Position numbers and translations under genes: made by a program. The notes beneath the pieces were generated by a model. The model was given only the letters and a program-made list of their open reading frames with translations, ran no database searches and was not told the origin of the DNA. A DNA stretch of 64,000 nucleotides from Planctomycetota bacterium (GTDB lineage: Bacteria; Planctomycetota; Planctomycetia; Pirellulales; UBA1268), in NCBI GenBank assembly GCA_003669605.1, contig QWOP01000085.1:112846-176845 (forward strand), in the 5' to 3' direction. Of the stretch, positions 36,088-45,019 are shown in pieces. The first letter of the stretch is position 1. Every line of letters starts with the position of its first letter.

Positions 36088-37509
36088 ATGGCCCACGACA
36101 TCCGCATTCCGCGTCTTGGCTGGTCGATGGAGGAGGGGACGTTCGTGCGCTGGCTCAAGCGCCCCGGCGAACGAGTGATGCAGGGCGAGCCCCTGTTTGA
36201 GCTCGAGGGGGAGAAGTCGGTGGAGCCGGTGGAGTCGATCGACGCTGGCTGTCTTCATCTGCCGGCCGGCTCCCCCGCCGACGGCACGGTGGTGAAGGTG
36301 GGAGTTTTGATCGGTTGGCTGCTCGCCGACGGCGAGTCGCCGCCTCCGCTGGCACCCGAAACTCTTGTTCCGGCAGCCACTCCAGCCGCTCAGATCGCGC
36401 TTCCGTCGGCGCCGGTGCCGGCGGTTCCGGTATTCCTGGCTCCTCAGGCTCCTCAGGCTCCTCAGGCTCCCCTGGCGACCGGCCCGGTTGGCGGCCCGAC
36501 CTCGCCGGCGATCCGGCGCCTTGCCCGTGAACTGGGCGTGGCGCTTGAGAGTCTCACCGGCTCCGGGCCTGCCGGGCGGATCATGGCTGAGAATGTCTAC
36601 GCCGCGGCGGTGGCCCGGGGGGCTGCTCCCACCGTGGGATTGGCTGGCGGACGACAGCGATCGTCGCCGCGGGCCCGGGCGACGGCAACCCGACAGGGGA
36701 TCGACTGGCGATCGCTTGCCGGTAGCGGCCGCGGGGGCAGGATTCGCGAAGTCGACGTTCTTGCGGCAGGACAGCGGGGCCAGGCAGGAGCACCCGCAGC
36801 GCTGCCGCCGCGTCTGGCTGGACTGCCGAAACGGCGCCGCTCGATCGCGCTGAGGATGCTTGAGAGTCTCCGTGAAAATGCCCCGGTCACGCTCCACACC
36901 CGCGCCGACGTCACAAACCTCGTCGCCCTTCGAAACCGGATCAAGGCCGCGGGCACCCTTCCTCTGCCGGCCTACACCGACCTGCTTGCCAAACTCGTTG
37001 CCGACGTGCTCGGCCGCCACAGGCTGCTGGCAGGCTGCTGGGACGAGGCCGGAACGCTTGTTTTTCCGGAGGCCGATGGTCTGCACATTGGCATTGCCGT
37101 CGACACGGCAGCGGGCTTGCTTGCGCCGGTGGTCCGCAACGTGGGGCAAAAGACGCTCGCCGAGGTGACAAACTCCTCGCGGGAATTGATCGAGAAAGCG
37201 CGGACAGAAAAACTTCCAGCGGCCGACATGCAGGGGGGCGTGTTCACGATCACGAACCTCGGCAGTTTCCGGATCGAAGAGTTCACTCCGATCATCAATG
37301 CTCCGCAGACGGCGATCCTGGGGGTCGGGGCGATCCTCCGCGAAGCGGTGGTTGTTGGCACCGCCGACAACGGGGAATCGATCGCCATCCGTGATCGGAT
37401 GACCCTATCGCTTTCGTTCGACCACTGCCGGGTCGACGGCGGCCCGGCGGCCCGGTTTCTCGACGACCTCCGCCGTATCATCGAGGCGCCCGAGGCGGCG
37501 CTGGAGTGA
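36088..37509 (+). CDS. Dihydrolipoamide acyltransferase (E2) with two E3-binding domains
   Basis: The 473-aa protein begins with a lipoyl domain (1-80) with K43 in EGEKSVEP as the lipoylation site, an Ala/Pro linker containing an APQ repeat, two peripheral-subunit-binding domains in tandem (139-172 TSPAIRRLARELG...GPAGRI; 193-226 SSPRARATATRQG...GRGGRI), and the catalytic domain (about 245-473) with FDHCRVDGG supplying H446 and D450. It carries acyl groups from E1 to CoA. Two binding domains instead of one are unusual. E1 and E2 form the end of the operon; E3 (lipoamide dehydrogenase) must be supplied elsewhere. Confidence 0.9.
   Translation: MAHDIRIPRLGWSMEEGTFVRWLKRPGERVMQGEPLFELEGEKSVEPVESIDAGCLHLPAGSPADGTVVKVGVLIGWLLADGESPPPLAPETLVPAATPAAQIALPSAPVPAVPVFLAPQAPQAPQAPLATGPVGGPTSPAIRRLARELGVALESLTGSGPAGRIMAENVYAAAVARGAAPTVGLAGGRQRSSPRARATATRQGIDWRSLAGSGRGGRIREVDVLAAGQRGQAGAPAALPPRLAGLPKRRRSIALRMLESLRENAPVTLHTRADVTNLVALRNRIKAAGTLPLPAYTDLLAKLVADVLGRHRLLAGCWDEAGTLVFPEADGLHIGIAVDTAAGLLAPVVRNVGQKTLAEVTNSSRELIEKARTEKLPAADMQGGVFTITNLGSFRIEEFTPIINAPQTAILGVGAILREAVVVGTADNGESIAIRDRMTLSLSFDHCRVDGGPAARFLDDLRRIIEAPEAALE
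36439..36465 (+). repeat. In-frame 9-bp tandem repeat in the E2 linker
   Basis: GCTCCTCAG occurs three times exactly, with a diverged fourth copy after it. It encodes Ala-Pro-Gln repeats in the flexible linker between the lipoyl and first E3-binding domain, so its length can vary without a frameshift. Confidence 0.8.
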
Positions 37510-37619
37510 GCAGACTCGTCAGGCGGCGGAGAATTATCAGCGGCGAGTGTGTGACGAGAGCCCAACTGCGCCATCGGCCGACGACGGCTGAAACGGGCTT
37601 CGCCAGCGGCGATATCCCG

Positions 37620-39101
37620 TCAAGGCGTGGGCAGTTTCAACCCATCCGCCGGCAGTCCGCCGTCGACGTCGTATTCGGGGGCGAGGACTGTTTCTCCCTG
37701 GAAGCCGAGAAAGTCCACCTGACTCGACAACCAGAGGCTCGGTTTCTGCTGGCGCGAATAGGCGATCAGCCGCCCTTCCAGATCGGCAACAATCTCCGGG
37801 TGTTCCGCGGCGAGATTGGTACTTTCGCCAGGGTCGGTAGCGAGGTCGTAGAGTTCTGTGGTTCCCGGCAGGATCGCCAGTTTGATCAGTTTCCACGTGC
37901 CGCGGCGGATGGCGCCGCGAAAGACTTCGACATTGAGGAGAATCTCGTCGTGCGGCGATGCGGCACCCGCAGCGATCGTGGCGGTCGCATCGCGGCCATC
38001 AAATGGTAACTCTGGGTTGCCGCTGCCGCCGGTCAGTGCCAGCAGCGTGGGCATGAGATCGACATGGTGGAGCGGTGCGTCGATCACCGCCGGAGCCAGC
38101 CTGCTGGGCCAGTTCACCACTGCTGGCACCCGCACTCCCCCCTCATGGAGGCTGGCCTTTCCCCCCTTCAACGGCGCGTTGGAGGCCGGAGGCTTGGCTC
38201 CCAGAGCAACGCCGCCGCTGGCGGCCCGCTCGGCCGGTGAGCGGGCGCCGGTGGCAAACAGGGCGCTGGTGGCACCGCCATTGTCAGAGGTGAAGAAGAT
38301 CAGCGTGTTGTCGCGGATCCCCTTCTTCTCAAGCGCCTCCACGATTCGTCCGACCTGCGTGTCGAGGCCAGTGATCATTGCGGCGTACTGGCGGTGGGCT
38401 GGATCGGGAAAAATATCGGCATAGGCGGCGATATCCTCCGGCGGTGCCTGGTAGGGGGCATGGGGAGCGAGCGAGGCGAAGTAGAGGAACAACGGCTGCG
38501 AGGCGTCGTGGCTTTCAATCAACCCCACCGCTTCGTCGCCGATCTGCCGGGTGTGGTAGCCCTCCTCGTGGAGAAAAGTGCCGTTGCGCTGCCAATCGAC
38601 GACACCACCGCGTTCCTTTGTGAAGTAGTCGACTTCACCGACCACGTTTCCGTAGAAATGATCGAATCCGCGGTGATGCGGCCAGTATTTCCGATCGGCG
38701 TGACCGAGGTGCCACTTGCCCACCATCACCGTCCGGTAGCCCACTTCCTTGAGCGCCTCCGGGAGCGTCTTCTCTTCGATGGGGAGGCCGTAGGTGTGGC
38801 TGGGAAAGATGACGAGCGTCTGCAGGCCGTACCGCATCGGATACCTCCCCGTCATCAAGGCCGCTCGGGCTGAGGTGCAGACGGGAAGCCCGTAGTACGA
38901 CTCAAGGCGGACGCCACTGTGCGCCAGGCTATCAATGTGCGGCGTGCGGATCCGGCTCCCGCGATACCCGAGATCGGCGTTACCGAGGTCATCGGCAACG
39001 ATGACCACAATATGCGGCCGCTCCGCGGCGCTCGCCGGGAGAGCGGTGCCACTGCCAATGCCGATAGCCAAGGCAACGACAATGCAAAGCGGGGTGATCA
39101 T
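37620..39101 (-). CDS. Secreted sulfatase (arylsulfatase family S1)
   Basis: The 493-aa protein has a signal peptide (1-26, ending PASAAE) and the sulfatase start IVVIVADDLG with metal-binding D37 and D38. The formylglycine position is C75 in VCTSARAALMTGRYP, so the modification box reads C-T-S-A-R rather than the usual C-x-P/A-x-R. GKWHLGH and FFTSDNGG are present. It would remove sulfate esters from polysaccharides in the periplasm or outside the cell, as is common in planctomycetes. No formylglycine-generating enzyme or anaerobic sulfatase-maturing enzyme is in the window. Convergent with the E2 gene (110 bp). Confidence 0.9.
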   Translation of the reverse strand: MITPLCIVVALAIGIGSGTALPASAAERPHIVVIVADDLGNADLGYRGSRIRTPHIDSLAHSGVRLESYYGLPVCTSARAALMTGRYPMRYGLQTLVIFPSHTYGLPIEEKTLPEALKEVGYRTVMVGKWHLGHADRKYWPHHRGFDHFYGNVVGEVDYFTKERGGVVDWQRNGTFLHEEGYHTRQIGDEAVGLIESHDASQPLFLYFASLAPHAPYQAPPEDIAAYADIFPDPAHRQYAAMITGLDTQVGRIVEALEKKGIRDNTLIFFTSDNGGATSALFATGARSPAERAASGGVALGAKPPASNAPLKGGKASLHEGGVRVPAVVNWPSRLAPAVIDAPLHHVDLMPTLLALTGGSGNPELPFDGRDATATIAAGAASPHDEILLNVEVFRGAIRRGTWKLIKLAILPGTTELYDLATDPGESTNLAAEHPEIVADLEGRLIAYSRQQKPSLWLSSQVDFLGFQGETVLAPEYDVDGGLPADGLKLPTP

Positions 39102-39219
39102 CGGATTGCCCTGATGGAAAAACTGCTGAGATCCGCAGTCGTCGGAGTGCTGTTTTCAAAAAAGAGAGTGCCACGCCATCGCCGCCAGCCGAGGCGTGAC
39201 TGCGCGGGGGAGAGAGTCG

Positions 39220-41358
39220 CTATTCCGCTGCGGCCTCGAAGCCCCGTTTCCGCATCAACGCGGCGCTGCCAGCGTCTTTGCCGCGGAAGGCCCGGTAGCC
39301 ATCGGCAGGATCAATGGTGTTGCCGACGGAGAACACATGCGCGTGCAGCCGCTTCGCCACCGCCGGATCCCAGGGGCCGCCCGCCTCGGTGAACGCCTCC
39401 CAGGCATCGGCCGTGAGAGTGTCTGCCCACAGGTAACTGTAGTAGGCCGCCGAGTAGCCGTCGCCCGAAAAGACATGGTTAAAGTGCGGCGTCCGATGGC
39501 GCATGACAATTTCCTCGGGCATGCCCAAGGCTTGAAGTGAATCCCTCTCGAAGGCGGCGGGGTCGGCAGTCGGCGTCGAGAGGTGGAGGCGCATGTCTAC
39601 GAGAGCGCTCGCGAGAAACTCCACCGTCTTGAAGCCGCGGTTGAACGTGGCCGCTTTCTCGATCTTTGCCACGAGCTCCTGCGGAATCGGCTTGCCGGTT
39701 TCTACGTGGATCGCGTAGTCATGAAGAATCTCCGGTGTCGAGAGCCAATGTTCGAGAATCTGTGAAGGAAATTCGACATAGTCGCGTGCCACGCTTGTCC
39801 CTGAGAGGGAGGGATAGGTGACTGAAGAACAGAGCCCGTGGAGGGCGTGGCCAAATTCGTGGAAGAGGGTCGTGGCATCCTCCCAGGAGATCGTCGTCGG
39901 TTCGCCCGGCGGGCCCTTCACGAAGTTGGAATTGTTGGAGACGATCGTCGTTACCGCGCCGTCCAACCGTTCCTGATTGCGGTAGGCGTTCATCCACGCA
40001 CCGGAGCGCTTTCCCCGACGGGCGTAGGGATCGAAGTACCACAGTCCAACATGCTTTCCCTGGCCGTCGGTCACCTCCCAGACCTTGACGTCGGGGTGGA
40101 AGACCGGCACGCTCCCCTCGGGAACGGGTTGAAAGTGGAGATCGAAGAGCCGGGCCGCCGTATAAAACATCCCTTCGCGGAGTTTGTCGAGTTGCAGGTA
40201 GGGAATGACTTCCGCTTCGTCGAGGTCGTAGCGCTTGAGCCGCACTTTCTCGGCGTAGTAGCGGTAGTCCCAGGGGGCGATTCGGGCGCCGGGAATGTCG
40301 GCTTCGAGGAGGGCCTGCATGTCGGCCACCTCGCTCTTTACCTCCTTGACCGCCGGGCCCCACACCTCCTCCATCAGGGCCATGGCGCGATCGGGGGATT
40401 TAGCCATCGAGTTTTCCAGCCGCCAGTGGGCGTGGGTGGCGTGCCCGAGAAGCCGCGCGCGGCGGGCCCGCAATTCGAGGATTTTCCGGATCGTGCTGTT
40501 GTTGTCGGTGCCGCCCCCTCCGTCGCCGCGGCTGACAAACATCTCAAAGACCTTCTGCCGCAGTTCCCGGTCAGCGGCGGACGAGAGAAATGGTTCGACG
40601 CTCGAACGGGTGTTTTGGATCACCCACTTCCCCTTCTGGCCCCGCGCGGCTGCGGCTGAGGCGGCGGCGGTCCTCTGTGACAAGGACAGCCCGGCGAGCC
40701 TCGCTTCGTCGTCGATGACCACCAAGCCCTCGTTCTCATCCTTGAGGACATTTTGCGAGAACGTCGTCGACAGGCCGGCGAGTTCCTGATTGATCGCCGC
40801 TATCTCCTGCTTGGCACCGTCGTCGAGCGCGGCTCCAGCCCGGACAAAGTCGGTGTACAGCAGCCAGGAGAGTCGCTGTTGTTCCGCCGAGAGACCGGCT
40901 GACTGGCGGGAGTCGTACACCGCCTTGATGCGGCTGAAGAGCTTTTTGTTTTGGGTGATCGTGTCGGCAAAGACAGCCAGCTTCGGGGCCATTTCGCGCT
41001 CCACGCTCTGCACCGCGTCGTCGCTGAGATTGCCCCCCCAGATGCCATAGATCGTCTGGGTACGCTCGAAGGCGCGAGTAGACCTCTCCAGCGGCTCGAT
41101 GGTATTGGCGAATGTCGCCGGGGCGGGATCGGCGGCGATCGCAGCCACTTGCTTGAGCTGTTCTTGCATCGCGATCTCAAGCGCCGGTCCCAGGTCGGCA
41201 ACGCGGACTTTGTCAAACGGCGGCACGCCGCCGTAGGGCCCACTCCAAGGGGAGACAAGCGGATTGGGATCAGCAGCGGCGGTCGGCATGAAGGGGGCCG
41301 GGCCCGCGAAAGCCGTGGCCAACAGGAACCATACAACTGGCCTGACGGAACGCTTCAC
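39220..41358 (-). CDS. M3 family zinc metallopeptidase (peptidyl-dipeptidase Dcp/oligopeptidase A type), exported
   Basis: The 712-aa protein has a signal peptide (KRSVRPVVWFLLATAFAGPAPF) and the M3 zinc motif HEFGHALHG (H500, E501, H504) in the expected C-terminal half, with GYSAAYYSYLWADTLTADAWEAF near the end as in Dcp and OpdA. It cleaves short peptides. GTG 41358 is chosen because AAGGAGA lies 8 bp upstream and the signal peptide starts there; the frame is open 91 codons further, but that stretch has no ribosome site and no signal sequence of its own. The sulfatase follows on the same strand after 118 bp. Confidence 0.92.
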   Translation of the reverse strand: MKRSVRPVVWFLLATAFAGPAPFMPTAAADPNPLVSPWSGPYGGVPPFDKVRVADLGPALEIAMQEQLKQVAAIAADPAPATFANTIEPLERSTRAFERTQTIYGIWGGNLSDDAVQSVEREMAPKLAVFADTITQNKKLFSRIKAVYDSRQSAGLSAEQQRLSWLLYTDFVRAGAALDDGAKQEIAAINQELAGLSTTFSQNVLKDENEGLVVIDDEARLAGLSLSQRTAAASAAAARGQKGKWVIQNTRSSVEPFLSSAADRELRQKVFEMFVSRGDGGGGTDNNSTIRKILELRARRARLLGHATHAHWRLENSMAKSPDRAMALMEEVWGPAVKEVKSEVADMQALLEADIPGARIAPWDYRYYAEKVRLKRYDLDEAEVIPYLQLDKLREGMFYTAARLFDLHFQPVPEGSVPVFHPDVKVWEVTDGQGKHVGLWYFDPYARRGKRSGAWMNAYRNQERLDGAVTTIVSNNSNFVKGPPGEPTTISWEDATTLFHEFGHALHGLCSSVTYPSLSGTSVARDYVEFPSQILEHWLSTPEILHDYAIHVETGKPIPQELVAKIEKAATFNRGFKTVEFLASALVDMRLHLSTPTADPAAFERDSLQALGMPEEIVMRHRTPHFNHVFSGDGYSAAYYSYLWADTLTADAWEAFTEAGGPWDPAVAKRLHAHVFSVGNTIDPADGYRAFRGKDAGSAALMRKRGFEAAAE

Positions 41359-41664
41359 GGGCCACTCTCCTTGGGGGTGGGGAACGGTCTGGTCGATCGG
41401 TGCCCATGATTCTAGCGACATCGCTCCTGGCTTCGAGTTATGCAGCCTATGGGGGGCGAAAAACTGATCTCGGCAAAAGAAGTCTGAGACTGCCCAGGTC
41501 TGGCGGGTTGACGAATCATCTCGCCTGGCCGAGAGGCGACGTCGCGTCCGGATCAAAGTCCGCCGGCCGCCGAGCCTTTCTCCGCGGGCATCCGGCAACG
41601 TCGCTCCCGCGTGGCACCGTCCGGAGAGCATTCTCGCACTTACACGGGGAAGGCGTAGGCGCTA
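41359..41664. other. Divergent intergenic region with no supported gene
   Basis: This 306-bp region separates the leftward M3 peptidase from the rightward HEPN-like gene. One other open frame crosses it but has Arg/Pro/Gly-rich composition typical of a wrong frame. It should contain both promoters; TTGACG near 41510 is a possible -35 box without a clear -10. Confidence 0.5.
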
Positions 41665-42528
41665 GTGACCCTGATCGGCGGCTTCCTCAGCAACCGCAGG
41701 GAGCGGCCCCTCAACGGAGGCTTGCGGACGTTGGCCAACTCCGAAGGGATGCCGGTGGGCGTCATCCATCAGGCGCGTCGAGATGTCAGGAGTCGGGGCG
41801 TGACAAAGCAGCAACACCCAGCACAATCTGCTTCGAGGCAGGCCCACGCCTGGTGGGCTCGAAATGCCTACGGCGGGCAGGACCGCACGCGTGCGCTCCA
41901 GGCCCTGGAGGCAAGTGGCATACCCCGTCGGTCGATCCTTGCGTCCAAAGACGTGCTCTCTGCGATGGCCCGCGGCGAGGCGCTGGTCAAAGGAGCGGCA
42001 ACTCTATCGGTGCCGCGGCGCGGTTCCAGCGGCAAAAGCACCCGCTACCTGCGGCTGATCCAGTGGCGGATGGTCATGGCCTACGCCGGATTCGAGGTGC
42101 TCGCGAAGGCATGCCTGGGGAAAAAGGAGCAAAAAGGTCTTGATCCGGAAGACATCGATCATCTGGCGTCATTCTGTCTTCGCGCTCCACCGAACCTCGA
42201 GGCACCGAGGCTGACCTCCGATACTGCCCGCTGGCTGCGTCGCTCAGGCAAGGGGGAGCCGATCGACATCGTTGCCGACTTCCTCCATCTGAAGAGCGGC
42301 CACAAACAGTTCATGCATGAGTGGTTCAAGGGCACTCCGATCGCAACTCATGCGGGAGCATGCCACCTGGCCAAGATTCTCCGTCACGCCACCGCCCACG
42401 GCGTCCTCTCGCCGTCGAAGTGCCACGGCCTCGGACTCGCCGAGGCGATTCGGACCACACCAAAAAATATCAACGACATTCGCAGTTCTCTGATTCAGAC
42501 AATCTACGAGTCGCGGCCTGAAGGGTAA
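41665..42528 (+). CDS. Uncharacterised protein with HEPN-like RX4H motif
   Basis: The 287-aa protein is not a recognised family. The C-terminal half is helical and ends with LRHATAHGVLSP, in which R240 and H245 match the RX4H catalytic motif of HEPN ribonucleases (commonly RNxxAHG). A helix upstream (WRMVMAYAGFEVLAKACLGK) fits the four-helix HEPN pattern. The N-terminal 120 residues are basic and of unknown fold. HEPN proteins serve as toxins or as effectors in phage defence, but a structural or non-catalytic HEPN role is also possible. No nucleotidyltransferase (MNT) antitoxin is adjacent. GTG 41665 is used; ATG 41749 is an alternative. First gene of a lower-GC island. Confidence 0.55.
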   Translation: MTLIGGFLSNRRERPLNGGLRTLANSEGMPVGVIHQARRDVRSRGVTKQQHPAQSASRQAHAWWARNAYGGQDRTRALQALEASGIPRRSILASKDVLSAMARGEALVKGAATLSVPRRGSSGKSTRYLRLIQWRMVMAYAGFEVLAKACLGKKEQKGLDPEDIDHLASFCLRAPPNLEAPRLTSDTARWLRRSGKGEPIDIVADFLHLKSGHKQFMHEWFKGTPIATHAGACHLAKILRHATAHGVLSPSKCHGLGLAEAIRTTPKNINDIRSSLIQTIYESRPEG

Positions 42529-42587
42529 CGCGATTCCCCAGGCCTCCCGTGAATGCAATGACTACCTTGAGGAGTTCCATAATTACC

Positions 42588-43217
42588 ATGCCCGCGAATA
42601 TGGATCATCGTAGCTCCGGTCGATGCGATTCACTCGGTCGAAGGGCCTTTTGGCTTTTTTCTCTAGCGGTCGGTGTTGGTGCGATCTGCCTCCCGGCTTG
42701 CAGTCAAAGCACACTGAAAATGCCAGGTACGCCAGCAAGTACAAGTCCTCCAATCAGCCCCCTGTTTCGTGAGCAGGTCATGACGCTGGTGCGGCAGGGA
42801 GCGACGCTCCAAGCCGCCACCGATCAAGGCATCACCGCTCAAGACTTCAAAAAGAGCCTGATTGACGTGAAGGCTGCCTACGATATCGCTCTCGGCACAT
42901 GGCCTAGGAATAGCCAGCAAGACTCTTCGATGAAGGCTTTTGCGGATGCGATCGCTGCTTGGGAGTTGGCTCGTTTTTCCCTCGAAAATAGCGGACGCAA
43001 GCTCTATGAGGATGAACCGTTGTGGAGCGATATAGCGAAGGCCACCGATGGCGGCGAAGGGGTGACGGTACAAGCAGAAACGTACGACGAAAAGAACATG
43101 GGAAAGAAATACATTAGGCCCGGGAAGGATTTGGCCAGACGTTTGTTTGGGATTGCCAATGGTCACTTCCAGTTTGGAAAAGATCAGGTGCTCAAATGGC
43201 TGTCCGATGCCAAGTAG
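42588..43217 (+). CDS. Hypothetical lipoprotein
   Basis: After a basic stretch and a hydrophobic segment (RAFWLFSLAVGVGAICLPAC) the lipobox LPAC predicts lipid attachment and membrane anchoring. The mature part (about 170 aa) is mostly helical and polar and I do not recognise it. Start is uncertain: ATG 42588 has GAGGAG 13 bp upstream, ATG 42600 is possible, and the frame is open from GTG 42549. It follows the HEPN-like gene by 59 bp and has more A/T-ending codons than most of the window. Confidence 0.65.
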   Translation: MPANMDHRSSGRCDSLGRRAFWLFSLAVGVGAICLPACSQSTLKMPGTPASTSPPISPLFREQVMTLVRQGATLQAATDQGITAQDFKKSLIDVKAAYDIALGTWPRNSQQDSSMKAFADAIAAWELARFSLENSGRKLYEDEPLWSDIAKATDGGEGVTVQAETYDEKNMGKKYIRPGKDLARRLFGIANGHFQFGKDQVLKWLSDAK

Positions 43218-43376
43218 ACGCCATTCGCTTGGTGTGTGAGTGCCGAGTGAGGGCGAGAATCTCTCTGTTCTCTCTTCGGCCGATCAGGGCCGCGAACGTG
43301 TAGTCCCTTGCCCAACAGCCTGCCGTTGACGAGGAGGCAGAGGCCGATTCGCGAGATCGCTTCCAGGAGTTGTTTT

Positions 43377-44471
43377 ATGACGACAAATCGCATTTCTTTT
43401 CCGATCTCAACGTGGGCCACACCGTCGTTCGTGATCATCGCTTTTCTGCTGGGGGGGGGAGTTGTTTCTGCCAGCGACGATGAGGCCCTCGTTCAGCAAG
43501 CTTTTGCCGAAAAATGGGGGGTAGATATTCATCGTCGAGACGCCCTCTGGAACTCAAAGTCGCGGATGATGTGGGTCGTGCGTTCCGAGGTTCCTCAAGT
43601 CAACGCGGAAGGTGACTCGCTCAACGCCCTCGACATCATCACTCGAGTGAATGGGTTGCCAGCCTCCACGGCTGCATTGCTGAAAGCGGTTGCTACGGAT
43701 GCCAAGAAGCCGGTGCGGATCACCGTGATCTCATCAAGCCAAAGTCCGGAGTATCCAGACGGAAGTCTTTTTGCGGACGACACTGGAAAGGCAACCTACA
43801 GAACGATTGCGCTCGACGGTGCAGCGCGGGGCAGGAAGCAGGGGCGTCAGGCAGGAAATGAACCCAACGCCGAAAGTCCCGCGATGGCGTCAATTGACCT
43901 GACGCCGTACAAGTTGCTGCCGCTCACGGAGTTTGTGGACGCTCCGGAAAAGTACGTTGGCCAGGGGGATCTGGCCTACGTGAGAATGCCTCTTTGGCTC
44001 GCATCGCAAGGGATTGTGCGGATGCGAGATTCCGACAGCGCGGGGCAGGAAATAATCGATGGCTATGGGTGCTATGCCGCTGACGGCGAGCGCCCCGGAG
44101 ACAAGGGGGAGTATGTCGGCAATGTTCTCAAAACCATCAATCGCGGAAAAAACAACATTAATATAATCTTCGCCAGCCGCGACATGGGGAGGTGTCTCAA
44201 AGACTCTCTTCCCGTAGGGCATGTAATAAGGTTCGAATCGTTGGTGACGCCTTGGTCAATTGACGACAACGGGAAGGGGATCTACGGGATTTCAATCCAT
44301 TATCTGGAGGCAAAAGGCGTCAGTGTTTTTGACAAAGCATCAATGTCATTGAAGCCCGGACAGCCGATTGTGCTCAGGGCGGATGTTTTCGAAAAACGTG
44401 CTGGCCTCCGCAGGCAGATCGACGCGATGACGGAGCAGCCGCAGTCGGGTGTTTCGGCAACGCCAAGGTGA
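43377..44471 (+). CDS. Hypothetical secreted protein with PDZ-like segment
   Basis: The 364-aa protein has a signal peptide (residues 12-32, ending VVSAS). Residues about 60-105 (SEVPQVNAEGDSLNALDIITRVNGLPAS...VRITVIS) read like a PDZ domain, with the buried IxxVNG strand and loop. The C-terminal 200 residues (YVGQGDLAYVRMPLWL...) are unrecognised. CAGGAG is 9 bp before ATG 43377. Codon use is less GC-biased than in neighbouring conserved genes. It may work with the lipoprotein just upstream in the envelope; this is inferred only from position. Confidence 0.62.
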   Translation: MTTNRISFPISTWATPSFVIIAFLLGGGVVSASDDEALVQQAFAEKWGVDIHRRDALWNSKSRMMWVVRSEVPQVNAEGDSLNALDIITRVNGLPASTAALLKAVATDAKKPVRITVISSSQSPEYPDGSLFADDTGKATYRTIALDGAARGRKQGRQAGNEPNAESPAMASIDLTPYKLLPLTEFVDAPEKYVGQGDLAYVRMPLWLASQGIVRMRDSDSAGQEIIDGYGCYAADGERPGDKGEYVGNVLKTINRGKNNINIIFASRDMGRCLKDSLPVGHVIRFESLVTPWSIDDNGKGIYGISIHYLEAKGVSVFDKASMSLKPGQPIVLRADVFEKRAGLRRQIDAMTEQPQSGVSATPR

Positions 44472-44680
44472 TTCTCTGTCGGGAGAGGTGGTGTGCTTCC
44501 GCTCTGTAAGTGGCTATGTAGAAATCCCGGCTTTGTCGTGTGAAGGCGTGAAGTAATCGGTGGATTCTTCTTGAGCACCGTTGGCGGTGGGTGTGCCATC
44601 TGTCCGCTTTGGGTGGGCTGTCGCATGCCGGTGCCCTGTTTTCGACGTGTCGACCGTTTCTGTCTTAAAGGTGCATCGCT

Positions 44681-45019
44681 TTGAAACGTTTTGCGTCGAG
44701 TCTGGGAATCATCGCGGTCGTTATCGGCTTACAACTAGGCCGATCGGCCGCGTCGCTCGGATTCCCCGGGGCGGATGAAAAGCGATACCTTGAACTCGAA
44801 GAGGCGACCTCACGCTCTGCCAGAGCGATCAATGCCTACACCGGTGGAAGTGCTACTACTCGTAATCGTCATGCCGAGGACAAGATCAGGACTTTACGAG
44901 AAGAACGGCTTCAGCAGCAGTGGTTCATGACGATCGGCAGTGGTGGCTGTCTCGCGGCGGGCGTCGCCATGTCGGTCTATGCATTTCTGGCGGGAAGGTC
45001 CACCAGCGGCCGGAGTTGA
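44681..45019 (+). CDS. Small hypothetical membrane protein
   Basis: The 112-aa protein has a hydrophobic N-terminus (SSLGIIAVVIGLQLG), a charged helical middle with likely coiled coil (EDKIRTLREERLQQQ) and a C-terminal membrane span (MTIGSGGCLAAGVAMSVYAFLAG). It starts with TTG, with AAAGGTG 7 bp upstream. No family recognised. Last gene of the 41.4-45.0 kb island, convergent with the kinase gene. Confidence 0.55.
   Translation: MKRFASSLGIIAVVIGLQLGRSAASLGFPGADEKRYLELEEATSRSARAINAYTGGSATTRNRHAEDKIRTLREERLQQQWFMTIGSGGCLAAGVAMSVYAFLAGRSTSGRS

Noticed and set aside
36439..36465. Short tandem repeats considered as a CRISPR-like array
   Set aside because: The 9-bp units are in frame, directly adjacent with no spacers, and encode an Ala-Pro-Gln linker.
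41400..42143. + strand frame overlapping the HEPN-like gene in another phase
   Set aside because: Arg/Pro/Gly-rich wrong-frame composition; the frame starting at 41665 gives ordered helices and the RX4H motif.
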